Shown one piece after another: positions 26,597 through 35,002 of a stretch of 36,661 nt of DNA; position 1 is the stretch's first letter, and each line of letters opens with the position of its first letter. A program made the position numbers and the translations under genes. Location: assembly GCA_030151005.1 (NCBI GenBank), contig JASLES010000200.1, positions 1-36,661 on the forward strand. Reading direction: 5' to 3'. The notes under the pieces were generated by a model. It had not been told where the DNA came from. It did no database searches and was given only the letters and a program-made list of their open reading frames with translations. The DNA comes from Silvimonas sp. (lineage in GTDB: Bacteria > Pseudomonadota > Gammaproteobacteria > Burkholderiales > Chitinibacteraceae).

Positions 26597-27280
26597 ATGA
26601 CCCTGTTGCCTTCTGCGGCGCTGGCTTTGGTTCTGGCTGGATTATCCATCCCCTGTGCGGCCACCGTGATCGACTTTGACAACGTGCCGATCACACCCAC
26701 CATGATCAGTTCACCCTCCCACACGGATTACGACACAACCGATTTACTGATTGATGGCTACAACCTGAGTAACGATCAATTCACCGATCTGGCCTTTGGA
26801 TCATTCAATGGCACGCCAGTAGCCCCCGCCTGGTCGGGTACCACGGCGCTTTATATCCAGCCTGATTACCAACTACCGCTGTTCCAGCCTTCCAACGCAA
26901 TTGGTAGTACTGGCTTGGCCCTTTTTGCGCTGGCCAACGTCCGTGTTTATGCGCCCTATGCGCCAGAAGGCACCATTCTTAATGTCAGCGCTTATGATTT
27001 GGCGGGCGATAGTGTCGGTCTCACCTCATTCTGGTATGCCAATGTAGTGGTACCCGCGGTTCAACCAGGGCGATCGCCTTGGGTGTTCGTGCAACTGCCT
27101 TATCCGGAAGACGGCGCCAACCTGTATGTCTTTAACAGTTCAACGCCCCTCTTCCTGGATCACCTGCAAGTCGAGGCGGTGCCAGAGCCCGGCACGTGGG
27201 CATTGTTGGGGTTGGGTGTAGCCGCATTGGCGTGGCGCCAGCGGCGGCGCCCTGACCAACCCAGGTTAACGACGGCCTGA
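26597..27280 (+). CDS. PEP-CTERM sorting domain protein
   Basis: 227 residues. It has an N-terminal signal peptide of about 20 residues, a beta-rich extracellular-type middle without catalytic motifs I recognise, and the C-terminal tripartite signal VPEPGTWALLGLGVAALAWRQRRR (PEP motif, hydrophobic segment, basic tail). Proteins of this type are processed by exosortase at the cell envelope and linked to exopolysaccharide production. Thus the genome should encode an exosortase/EpsH system, not seen in this window. ATG 26597 is preferred over ATG 26594 because its distance from AAGGAG (six bases) is better. Function beyond surface attachment is unknown. Confidence in the sorting signal is high. 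Confidence 0.87.
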   Translation: MTLLPSAALALVLAGLSIPCAATVIDFDNVPITPTMISSPSHTDYDTTDLLIDGYNLSNDQFTDLAFGSFNGTPVAPAWSGTTALYIQPDYQLPLFQPSNAIGSTGLALFALANVRVYAPYAPEGTILNVSAYDLAGDSVGLTSFWYANVVVPAVQPGRSPWVFVQLPYPEDGANLYVFNSSTPLFLDHLQVEAVPEPGTWALLGLGVAALAWRQRRRPDQPRLTTA

Positions 27281-27292
27281 TATCTGGCAGGC

Positions 27293-27323
27293 CCAACAGG
27301 ACGCTGATGAGGCGCCCTGTTGG
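27293..27323. terminator. Hairpin between convergent PEP-CTERM and TPR genes
   Basis: CCAACAGG (27293-27300) pairs with CCTGTTGG (27316-27323), and CGC/GCG continues the stem inside after one mismatch. It sits in the short space between two convergent stop codons. It lacks a good T-run, so a terminator role is only likely by position. Confidence 0.4.
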
Positions 27324-27338
27324 CGTGCTGGGCATCGT

Positions 27339-27815
27339 CTAGCCTGGGTGCTTGGCGGTGTAATCTGCCAGAGCCTCTTCCAGGTCTTCATATTCTTCGC
27401 AATGGCCGCACAGCGCCTGCAACTGCGCCAGTTGGGCCTTGGCTTTTTCTGGCTGGTTATCTTGTAAATAAGCCTCGCCCAGATATTCATGGGCGCCCAG
27501 GTGTTTGGGATTGAGGCGTAGCGCCTCTTCATACGCCGCAAAAGACTCTGGCATATGGCCCAGGTGGCGCTGGGCAAAGCCTGTGTAGTTCCACCAGTCT
27601 GCATTGCGTGGTTGTTGCTGGCGGGCTTCGTCCAGCAAGGACAGCGCGCCGTTCCAGTCCTGGGCATCCAGTTTGGCCTTGATGTGCGCCTCCATGACCG
27701 AAGCCGGGCTTGATTGCCCACCGCCGCCACCGCCGCCACCACCAGAAGCCCAAACTGCCCCGCTTGTCCCGATGAGCAGCGCCATCAGCGCTGTCATGAT
27801 GATGCTGTGCTTCAT
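27339..27815 (-). CDS. Secreted glycine-rich TPR protein
   Basis: 158 residues. A Sec signal peptide (1-23, ending VWA) is followed by nine consecutive glycines (25-33), then three to four tetratricopeptide repeats (about 41-145: WNGALSLLDEARQQQPRNADWWNYTGFAQRHLGHMPESFAAYEEALRLNP and the next repeat LGAHEYLGEAYLQDNQPEKAKAQL). A CGHC motif lies near 136-139 (LQALCGHCEEYEDL). TPRs bind partner proteins; location is likely periplasmic. ATG 27815 is chosen because AAGGAGACGGCA precedes it and the signal peptide begins there. It is divergent from the ECF sigma gene and has the same promoter-like motif, so it is probably a sigma target. The partner is unknown. Confidence 0.8.
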   Translation of the reverse strand: MKHSIIMTALMALLIGTSGAVWASGGGGGGGGGQSSPASVMEAHIKAKLDAQDWNGALSLLDEARQQQPRNADWWNYTGFAQRHLGHMPESFAAYEEALRLNPKHLGAHEYLGEAYLQDNQPEKAKAQLAQLQALCGHCEEYEDLEEALADYTAKHPG

Positions 27816-27855
27816 TGCCGTCTCCTTGCGCGGCAGGCCGTGCCGCTCTGAGGAC

Positions 27856-27882
27856 AAACGCATCAGAGACTGCATTTATTCC
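27856..27882 (-). promoter_or_regulatory. ECF-type promoter candidate for the TPR gene
   Basis: Read on the minus strand: GGAATAA (27882-27876), then a 15-base spacer, then CGTTT (27860-27856), within ATGCGTTTGTCC. It lies about 45-65 bases before the TPR start and mirrors the motif on the other strand. Confidence 0.55.
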
Positions 27883-27906
27883 GCAACAATATATTTTCAT
27901 ACCAAC

Positions 27907-27935
27907 GGAATAATCCGGGCCCGCATGCGTTATCC
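27907..27935 (+). promoter_or_regulatory. ECF-type promoter candidate for the sigma/anti-sigma operon
   Basis: GGAATAA (27907-27913), 14-base spacer, then CGTTATCC (27928-27935), within ATGCGTTATCC. GGAAT-type -35 and CGTT-type -10 elements are common for ECF sigma factors, which often activate their own operon. The ATG of the sigma gene is 39 bases further on. Confidence 0.55.
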
Positions 27936-27973
27936 AGTACATTCCTGGTAACCGAGCCTTACAGGACACGTCG

Positions 27974-28507
27974 ATGCTCGACGAAGAATTATCCCGACTG
28001 ATTCCGTCTTTGTTGCCACGGCTCTGGCGTTTTGCCTTGCGCCTGACCGCCAATCGGCACGATGCCGAAGATCTGGTGCAGCGCGCCTGCGTGCGCGCTT
28101 TGGAACGCCCCCACCAGTTGCAGGAGGGGACGTCTGCACTGTCGTGGCTGTTTTCCATCATGTATTCGATCTGGATCAGCGAGATCCGCGCACGCAAGGT
28201 GCGGGCGGTGAACGCAGCAGACTGGCACGACGATGCGCTGGAAAACCTGCCTGATCCGCGCGCCGGCGATCCGGAAAACGAACTGTTGCATCAACAGATC
28301 ATTGCCGCAGTGGGCGCACTGCCAGACCCGCAACGCGTCGTCATGCTGCTGGTCGGCGTAGAGGGCCTGAGCTACCGCGAGGCGGCGGTGGCGCTGGATA
28401 TCCCGATTGGCACCGTAATGAGCCGGCTGGCACGTGCGCGGATCACGCTGGGCGAGCTCTTCGCCATTAGCCGCCCGCAGCGTTTGCCCAAGGGAGTGAA
28501 GCCATGA
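27974..28507 (+). CDS. ECF-type RNA polymerase sigma factor
   Basis: 177 residues. Region 2 (about 8-80) has LWRFALRLTANRHDAEDLVQRACVRALER and SWLFSIMYSIWISEIRARK, and region 4 (about 105-165) has ALPDPQRVVMLLVGVEGLSYREAAVALDIPIGTVMSRLARAR with its helix-turn-helix. It directs RNA polymerase to alternative promoters. ATG 27974 has AGGACACGTCG upstream. Its last codons overlap the anti-sigma start by four bases (ATGA), as usual for such pairs. It is probably autoregulated from the motif at 27907-27935. The inducing stress cannot be read. Confidence 0.93.
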   Translation: MLDEELSRLIPSLLPRLWRFALRLTANRHDAEDLVQRACVRALERPHQLQEGTSALSWLFSIMYSIWISEIRARKVRAVNAADWHDDALENLPDPRAGDPENELLHQQIIAAVGALPDPQRVVMLLVGVEGLSYREAAVALDIPIGTVMSRLARARITLGELFAISRPQRLPKGVKP

Positions 28508-29307
28508 AACTGAACGAGACACTGTTGATGGCCTGGGTGGATGGCGAACTCTCCAGCCAGGATGCAGAAGCGGTCGCACGCCTTGTGGCCGAATCGCCCG
28601 AAGCGCAGACCACGGCCAACGCGCTGGCGGCCTCCCGCTTGCCGTATGCCGATGCGTTTGCTGCAGAAACGCTGCCGCCCCTGCCCGCCAGCCTGAGCAC
28701 CAGTATCGGCGTTCTCGTGCAGGCCAGCCGCGATCGGGCAGCCCCCATGCCCCCCTTGACCGGTCGCCAGCCGGCTCGCTGGCAGACGGCGCGTCTGGCT
28801 GCGGCTTTCTTTGCCGGCGCGGTCTGCGCGCTGGGCGGCGTGCGCTACTGGCAAAGCGCTGCCGAACCCGATGCACCCTGGGTGAACGCAGTGGCGCAAT
28901 ACCAGGAAATGTATGTGCGCGATACGCTGGTGGATGTGCGCGACGATGCCACCCTGTCCACGCGCACGCTGGCAGACATCAAGACGCACGACCATCTGGC
29001 CATCAATGTGCCGGATCTCAAGGACATGCATTTTGAATTCAAGCGCGTGCAACGGCTGCGTTATAACGACAAGCCGGTGATCCAGATGGTCTATCTGCCC
29101 GTGATTGGCGACCCGATTGCGCTGTGCGCCGCGCCGGATAATCGCCCGGACAAGGACGTGCAGGAGAAAATGGATGAGAACCAGACCGTACTGACCTGGC
29201 GCAGCAACAACGTGAGTTATGTGCTGGTAGGCCGCGCTCCGCCGACGGTGCTGCAAGCGCTGTCAGAACGGATCCGCAACAGCAAGGTGCCGCCGCTGTA
29301 CAGCTAG
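28504..29307 (+). CDS. Membrane anti-sigma factor
   Basis: 267 residues. The N-terminal segment (about 1-45: NETLLMAWVDGELSSQDAEAVARLVAESPEAQ) has the anti-sigma-domain pattern that in many members carries a zinc motif; here the Cys/His ligands are absent, so binding would be zinc-independent. One transmembrane helix lies at about 97-114 (LAAAFFAGAVCALGGVRYW), and a C-terminal periplasmic domain of about 150 residues (DLKDMHFEFKRVQRLRYNDKPVIQMVYLP, VLTWRSNNVSYVLVGR) resembles the extracytoplasmic domains of transmembrane anti-sigma proteins. It is coupled to the sigma gene by a four-base overlap. It would hold the sigma factor inactive at the membrane until the signal releases it. Regulated proteolysis is inferred, not seen. 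Confidence 0.85.
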   Translation: MKLNETLLMAWVDGELSSQDAEAVARLVAESPEAQTTANALAASRLPYADAFAAETLPPLPASLSTSIGVLVQASRDRAAPMPPLTGRQPARWQTARLAAAFFAGAVCALGGVRYWQSAAEPDAPWVNAVAQYQEMYVRDTLVDVRDDATLSTRTLADIKTHDHLAINVPDLKDMHFEFKRVQRLRYNDKPVIQMVYLPVIGDPIALCAAPDNRPDKDVQEKMDENQTVLTWRSNNVSYVLVGRAPPTVLQALSERIRNSKVPPLYS

Positions 29308-29311
29308 TCGG

Positions 29312-31945
29312 TCAGGCCTTGTTGGCCAGCCCCAGGCGCATCCACAGCTCAGCGACGCCACTGGGTACGGGCTCGCTGAAGTGAAAGCCCTGCAGGTAAT
29401 CCACGCCCATGCCCTGCAGGAAGCGTGCGGTCTCAACCGACTCCACCCCCTCAATAATGGTCTGCAGTTGCAGGCCTTGCGCCAGTTGCACGATGGCCTG
29501 CATGACGCGGCGGCCTTCTTCCGTATGCAAGCGCTGCGCAAACGAGACATCCACCTTGATCAGTGCGGCCGGCATTTCGTGCAGTTGCGAGAGCGACGAA
29601 TAACCCGTGCCAAAGTCATCAATCGCCAGCTGGAAACCCGCCGCAGCCAATTGGCGCAAGTGCTTGAGCTGGCGCGAGTAATCGGTCAGGGCGACGGACT
29701 CGGTGATTTCCAGAATCACGTCTTGCGGACGCAGGCGGAACTGCAGCAGCAAGTCCAGCATGCCGGAGACAAACTCCGGCGCAAACAACTGGCTGCGCGA
29801 GATATTGAGCATCAAGCGCTGAGTGAGGCCGCCATCACGCCATTCGCGCAATTTGGCAAATGCCTGCCGGGCCACCACGTCTGACAACTCCTGGATCAGC
29901 CCCACCTTTTCTGCCATCGGGATGAAGAGTTCCGGGCTGATCCAGCCGTTCTTTTCATCCTGCCAGCGTGCCAGGGCTTCTACCGCAAACACCTCACCAT
30001 CCCGCGAGCGGACGATGGGTTGGTAGAACACTTGCAGGCGGTTCTGGCGAATGGCATCCGCCAGCCGGGCCTGAATCGCCATGTGTTCGCGGCCCAGGGA
30101 CTTCATGTGCAACAGATCGCCATAGAAGCACACCGTGTTGCGACCCACGTGCTTGGCGTGGTGCATGGTGTGATCGGCAGCAGAAAGCAGGTCTTCGCCG
30201 CAACTGGCGTTATCCGGGAACACGGCAAAGCCTGCGCTCACGGTCGGACGCGCATCCAGCCCATCCAGCGCCAACCCTTGCCGGGTGATGCTGCGCAGAC
30301 GTTCGGCGCGTTCTTTCAGGGCATTGGTGTCGGTGACATCGGGCATCAGCACCACGAATTCATCACCACCCCAGCGCGCCAGAATGTCATGTTCGCCCAA
30401 GACGCTCTTGAGCTGCTGTGCCAGACCTACCAGTAACTGGTCACCAGTGCGGTGACCAAAGGCGTCATTGATCTGCTTGAACTGGTCCAGATCAAGGAAA
30501 CCCAGTGCCACCTTGGTGTTGTTGCGGCGGGCGCGCTCAATGGCCGTGGCGAGCTGGTCGTCCAGCATCAAGCGATTGGGTAGTTTGGTCAGCCCGTCGT
30601 ACAAGGCCAGTTGGGTAATGTGTTGTTCGCTGACGTGTGCCACCGTCACATCACGCACCACCGCGCGAACGCCAGCCAGGCGGCACTCTTCATCAAAGCG
30701 CGGCAACAGGCGGGCTTCTACCCACAAAAACTCGCCGCCTTGCTGCATCAAACGGAAACGCACCTGCGGTGCCTCGCCGTGACTGTTTTCCAGTTGCGCC
30801 AATACTTGCGTCACTTGTGGCACGTCGTCCGGGAAAATCCAGGTCAACAGGCTCTTGCCCAGATCGCGCTGCGCATCTCGTTGTTCCAGACCCCGCAAAC
30901 TGGCCCAGGCTTCACTGCATTCGGCAAGTTCATGCGTGGAGGTGAGGTCCAGTACGGCCTCTTCCAGCAACTTGAAGGTATCGAGCAACGTTTGCCGACG
31001 AGCATGATCCTGCATGTGGGCCGTCATGTCGTGGATCTGTACGACGGCCTCTCCGGTGCCCTCGGCGACGGGTTGCACCCGTACGCGGAACCAGACTTGC
31101 AGGCCGTTGTGCCGCGTAGACCAGTTGAACGACTGACCACGGCGCATCACCTTGGCCACGGGCAATGCTTTACCAATCTGGGCTGCCAGGCTCACTGGCA
31201 GGCCATCGGCCAGCGCGCGCCCGGTCATCATGGCGGCATCGGCCAGCGCCGGGTGGCCCGACCAGGCTGCGCCAATAACCCCATTGGCGCTCACTTCAAA
31301 CACCATATCTCCGGTCGCACCGACCAGCGATTGCAGGCGCGTACGGGTTGCGGCGAGATGTTCTTCCAGATTGCGGCGAACCAGCGCTTCGGCAATTTGC
31401 GCAGCCAAAAGGCCGAGCAAGCGCAGCTCAGTGCTGCCGCGATGTGGGGTTTCTTCTTCGTCCAGCAAACAGACAAAGCCGAACAACACGCCCCGATCCA
31501 GCAAAGGCAGCGCCAGCAACCGCCGCGCGCCCAGTTGCGCCAGCCACATCTGTTCGGCCAGCGGTAGCTCGGGCAGCGCAGTGTTCAGCAGTTTGCCGGC
31601 GTTGAGGGTATTGGTCAGGAAGGCAAACGCGGGGTATTCAATGACGCGCAGGTAATCTGGCGTAACGGCAGAGATCCGGCACTCGTCATCGCGCCAGACC
31701 GCGACCAGCCGGGCATGATCGTGCTCACCCGGCGGATTCAGGTACAGGCTGGCAAGGCGGGCGCGGGCGGTCTTGCCCACGGTGGCCAGTGCGGCGGTCA
31801 GACCGTCCTGGTCATGTTGTGCCAGCAATTGCGGCAGCACATGTTCCAGTGCGTCAAAGTAGGCCTGCTGTAGTGCGGCATCGCCTCGCAAGGCGGCGTC
31901 CAGCACGGGTTCGGGCCGTTCCGGGTTTACCATCAAAAGACTCAT
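29312..31945 (-). CDS. GAF-PAS-PAS-GGDEF-EAL cyclic di-GMP signalling protein
   Basis: 877 residues, no membrane segment. An N-terminal GAF-like region (about 40-195) is followed by two PAS-type modules (about 200-310 and 325-440), a GGDEF domain with intact GGDEF (526-530) and an EAL domain with intact EAL (656-658). The EAL loop and metal ligands are visible: LMLNISRSQL, ILEITES, IDDFGTGYSS, LIKVDVSF, IIEGVES and YLQGF. Both active sites therefore look complete. The RxxD inhibitory I-site, expected just before GGDEF, is not seen (GEHD is in its place). The protein should respond to ligands of its cytoplasmic sensors and make or degrade c-di-GMP; phosphodiesterase output is the common net activity of such proteins. 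It is convergent with the anti-sigma gene and its stop is only a few bases away. Confidence 0.92.
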   Translation of the reverse strand: MSLLMVNPERPEPVLDAALRGDAALQQAYFDALEHVLPQLLAQHDQDGLTAALATVGKTARARLASLYLNPPGEHDHARLVAVWRDDECRISAVTPDYLRVIEYPAFAFLTNTLNAGKLLNTALPELPLAEQMWLAQLGARRLLALPLLDRGVLFGFVCLLDEEETPHRGSTELRLLGLLAAQIAEALVRRNLEEHLAATRTRLQSLVGATGDMVFEVSANGVIGAAWSGHPALADAAMMTGRALADGLPVSLAAQIGKALPVAKVMRRGQSFNWSTRHNGLQVWFRVRVQPVAEGTGEAVVQIHDMTAHMQDHARRQTLLDTFKLLEEAVLDLTSTHELAECSEAWASLRGLEQRDAQRDLGKSLLTWIFPDDVPQVTQVLAQLENSHGEAPQVRFRLMQQGGEFLWVEARLLPRFDEECRLAGVRAVVRDVTVAHVSEQHITQLALYDGLTKLPNRLMLDDQLATAIERARRNNTKVALGFLDLDQFKQINDAFGHRTGDQLLVGLAQQLKSVLGEHDILARWGGDEFVVLMPDVTDTNALKERAERLRSITRQGLALDGLDARPTVSAGFAVFPDNASCGEDLLSAADHTMHHAKHVGRNTVCFYGDLLHMKSLGREHMAIQARLADAIRQNRLQVFYQPIVRSRDGEVFAVEALARWQDEKNGWISPELFIPMAEKVGLIQELSDVVARQAFAKLREWRDGGLTQRLMLNISRSQLFAPEFVSGMLDLLLQFRLRPQDVILEITESVALTDYSRQLKHLRQLAAAGFQLAIDDFGTGYSSLSQLHEMPAALIKVDVSFAQRLHTEEGRRVMQAIVQLAQGLQLQTIIEGVESVETARFLQGMGVDYLQGFHFSEPVPSGVAELWMRLGLANKA

Positions 31946-32015
31946 TCAACCTGCTTGTTGTTGTGGCGGATTGTCGCCGCAGACGCTTAACAGGTTCTTA
32001 CGGGTATCAAGAGAA

Positions 32016-32046
32016 AACCGGCCGCCGCGAGTCGCGAGGGCCGGTT
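32016..32046 (-). terminator. Rho-independent terminator of topA
   Basis: 8-bp stem AACCGGCC / GGCCGGTT with a 15-base loop. On the minus strand TTTTCTCTT follows. It lies about 50 bases after the topA stop. Confidence 0.8.
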
Positions 32047-32096
32047 CTTGTAAGTATCACGATTAACCGAGAGTCTGGCGTGCTTCCGTCCTGACG

Positions 32097-34385
32097 TCAA
32101 TTCGCGTCTGGCGGAGAAACCTGTTCAGCGTAACCGCATTCTTTCTGCGGACACACCTTCTCTACGCCACGGCGCTTGGTTGTTTTCAACGTCAGCACCG
32201 GCCAGTTGCACTTGGGGCACGGCTCGGCAATCGGCGGGTTCCATGTCGCGTAGGTGCATTTCGGGTAAGTCGAGCAAGAGTAGAACAACTTGCCGTAGCG
32301 GCTCTTCTTCTCCGTCAACGTGCCCTTGTGGCACTGCGGGCATTCCACGCCCGTGTCCTTGGGCTTTTCCAGCGGCTCAATGTGCTTGCACTTGGGGTAG
32401 TTGGCGCAGCCAATGAACTTGCCGTAGCGGCCGGTTTTGATCAACAACTGGCCACCGTCTTCCGGACAAACACGGCCTTCCACCACTTCCGGTTCCGTCG
32501 GGGCGGTGTCCGCGTCTTCGTTCAGATTGCGGGTGTAATCGCACTCCGGATAGGTGGTGCAACCAATAAACCGACCGCGTTTGCCCAGACGAATGGCGAG
32601 CTTGTTGCCACATTTTGGACACAACTCGTCCAGTTCTTCCTGCGTGACTTCCTTGCGGGAAAGCGATTGTTTTTCAACAACCTGTTCATGGAAACGTTTC
32701 CAGAACTCATCCAGTACCGGCACCCATTCACGCTTGCCGGTAGAGATGTCATCCAGCTGGTCTTCCATGCGGGCCGTGAAGTTGTAATCCACGTACTGCG
32801 TGAAATGGTCGGTCAGGAACTTGTTCACAACCTCCCCGGTATCGGTCGGGATAAAACGCTTTTTATCCAGATCGACGTATTCACGGTCTTTCAACGTCTT
32901 GATGATGGATGCATAAGTGGAAGGGCGGCCAATGCCAAACTCTTCCAGCGACTTCACCAGACTGGCTTCTGAATAACGCGGCGGCGGCTGGGTAAAATGC
33001 TGTTCGCCAAAGAGCTTGTCGATCGGCAGCACTTCGCCAGCTTCCAGCACCGGCAGGCGGGCTTCGTCTTCGTCGCCTTCTTCCACATCATCCTGGTCTT
33101 CCTGATACACGGCAATAAAGCCGGGGAACACCAGCGTCTGACCAGAAGCGCGGAACACCGCTTCGGCGCCCACCTCAATATCCACACCCACGGTATCAAA
33201 CCGGGCCGGGGTCATCTGACAGGCCAGCGTACGCTTCCAGATCATCTGGTAGAGCTTGAACTGGTCCGCCGACAGGTACGGTTTGACTGCATCCGGCGTG
33301 CGCAGGATAGACGTGGGGCGAACGGCCTCGTGCGCCTCCTGGGCGTTCTTGGCCTTGTTCTTGTAAACCACCGGCGCCGACGGCAGGTAATCTTTGTCGA
33401 AATGGCTGCCGATGTAGTCGCGGATCTCGTCCAGCGCCTCGTTAGCGAGGTTGACCGAGTCGGTACGCATATAGGTGATCAGACCGACCGTGCCCTGGCC
33501 CACATCCACGCCTTCATACAACTGCTGGGCTGTACGCATGGCGCGGTCAGTGGTCATGCCCAGCTTGCGTACGGCTTCCTGTTGCAGGGTGGATGTCGTG
33601 AACGGTGCGGCCGGACTGCGGGATTTCTTTTTCTTCTCGACATTGGCGACCTTGGCATCCTTGCCCTGCAGGGCGGTCAGGATGGCGTTCTGGGCCTTTT
33701 CGTCGGGAATATCAAACTGGTCGAGTTTCTTGCCCTGCCAGGCCGACAGGCGTGCGCCAAACTTGGTGCGTGCCTTGTGGCTGTCCAGGTGGATAGTCCA
33801 GTATTCCTGGGCCGTGAACGCGCGGATTTCAATCTCGCGCTCACAGATCAGGCGCAGTGCCGGGCTTTGTACACGACCGGCGGACAAGCCGGAACGCACC
33901 TTGCGCCACAGCAGCGGTGACAGGTTGAAACCGACCAGGTAATCCAGCGCGCTGCGGGCCTGCTGTGCATCGACCATATCGCCGTCGATGTCACGCGGAT
34001 TAGCCACGGCGTTCTTGACCGCGGCTTCGGTAATTTCATGGAACACCACACGCTTGAAAGTGCGGTCCTTTCCGGTCAGTTTCTTGTCCTTGAGGATTTC
34101 CATGATGTGCCAGGAAATGGCCTCGCCTTCGCGGTCCGGGTCAGTTGCCAGAAACACGTGCTGCGCGTCTTTGACGGCAGAACAGATGGCATCAACATGC
34201 TTTTTGTTCTTGTCGATGATCTGGTACTTCATTTTGAAGTCGTGTTCGGTATCGACCGAACCATCCTTACGCACCAGACCACGGACGTGACCGTAGGAAG
34301 CCAGGATTTCAAAATCCGGGCCCAGGTATTTTTTCAGCGTTTTCGCTTTTGACGGCGATTCAACAATCAGCAAGTTTGCGGACAT
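32097..34385 (-). CDS. topA: DNA topoisomerase I (type IA)
   Basis: 762 residues. The Toprim domain starts at the N-terminus (LLIVESPSKAKTLKKYLG, Glu9) and carries the metal-binding DPDREGE at 82-88. The catalytic tyrosine is Tyr305 in ITYMRTDS. The fold continues with AHEAVRPT and GIGRPSTYASII. The C-terminal part holds four zinc-ribbon-like repeats (first CPKC...C...C; the second starts CPEDG, lacking one Cys; CPQC...; CPKC...C). It relaxes negative supercoils in the cytoplasm and is essential in most bacteria. ATG 34385 is the start. It lies downstream of smg on the same strand and has its own terminator. Confidence 0.98.
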   Translation of the reverse strand: MSANLLIVESPSKAKTLKKYLGPDFEILASYGHVRGLVRKDGSVDTEHDFKMKYQIIDKNKKHVDAICSAVKDAQHVFLATDPDREGEAISWHIMEILKDKKLTGKDRTFKRVVFHEITEAAVKNAVANPRDIDGDMVDAQQARSALDYLVGFNLSPLLWRKVRSGLSAGRVQSPALRLICEREIEIRAFTAQEYWTIHLDSHKARTKFGARLSAWQGKKLDQFDIPDEKAQNAILTALQGKDAKVANVEKKKKSRSPAAPFTTSTLQQEAVRKLGMTTDRAMRTAQQLYEGVDVGQGTVGLITYMRTDSVNLANEALDEIRDYIGSHFDKDYLPSAPVVYKNKAKNAQEAHEAVRPTSILRTPDAVKPYLSADQFKLYQMIWKRTLACQMTPARFDTVGVDIEVGAEAVFRASGQTLVFPGFIAVYQEDQDDVEEGDEDEARLPVLEAGEVLPIDKLFGEQHFTQPPPRYSEASLVKSLEEFGIGRPSTYASIIKTLKDREYVDLDKKRFIPTDTGEVVNKFLTDHFTQYVDYNFTARMEDQLDDISTGKREWVPVLDEFWKRFHEQVVEKQSLSRKEVTQEELDELCPKCGNKLAIRLGKRGRFIGCTTYPECDYTRNLNEDADTAPTEPEVVEGRVCPEDGGQLLIKTGRYGKFIGCANYPKCKHIEPLEKPKDTGVECPQCHKGTLTEKKSRYGKLFYSCSTYPKCTYATWNPPIAEPCPKCNWPVLTLKTTKRRGVEKVCPQKECGYAEQVSPPDAN

Positions 34386-34452
34386 GGTATGCCGTAACGT
34401 TCACGTTTCTTAGAGATGGATAAAGGCCGGTTGGCCAGTGCGTCGTACACGC

Positions 34453-34905
34453 TCAGTGCTGGGTCAGGCCTTCACGGCCAAACAGGATCTCTTCGATCAA
34501 GAGATTAGACAGTTCATCGCGCTTTCGCCAAACCACCATCAGCACGATCAACTGTAGTCGCTCCTGCGAAATCTCGCCGGGCGCTGCATGCATCACCAGG
34601 TCCAGCGCCATTTCGCGCTCTGCCGGGCCCAGAACCCGGGCACTGGTGAGATACATCCAGTAATCCAGGGCTTCCTCGTCAAATCTGGCCAGTTCTTCGG
34701 GGTGCAAGTGACGGCCAGCCATATCGCCCAGCGCGGCATAGCGCGAGGTATCGATACGGTTCAGTTCTGCCAGCCAGCCCATGGCCTGGGCAATGTCGTC
34801 TTGTTCGAACCCGGCACTGGCAAGGCGCGAAGCCAGCAGCGACACGTCGGGTTCACCCTCGGCGTGGTAGAACTGTTCAAAAAGGTAAGCGAGTACTTCC
34901 AGCAT
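34453..34905 (-). CDS. smg: Smg family protein (DUF494)
   Basis: 150 residues, acidic, soluble. The start MLEVLAYLFEQFYHAE and the later EEALDYWMYLTSARVLGPAEREMALDLVMHA and LIVLMVVWRKRDELSNLLIEEILFG match the Smg/DUF494 family, which is always found next to dprA and topA in beta- and gammaproteobacteria. Its molecular function is unknown. It lies between dprA (97 bases upstream) and topA (67 bases downstream) on the same strand. Confidence 0.95.
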   Translation of the reverse strand: MLEVLAYLFEQFYHAEGEPDVSLLASRLASAGFEQDDIAQAMGWLAELNRIDTSRYAALGDMAGRHLHPEELARFDEEALDYWMYLTSARVLGPAEREMALDLVMHAAPGEISQERLQLIVLMVVWRKRDELSNLLIEEILFGREGLTQH

Positions 34906-35002
34906 GTATAAATCGGGCCCTGATGCGTTTCTTTTTTAAATCTGTATCTGGAATTTGAAGGCGGCGCAATGGCAATTCAAGCCACCCCCGCTTTCTGGCC
35001 GC

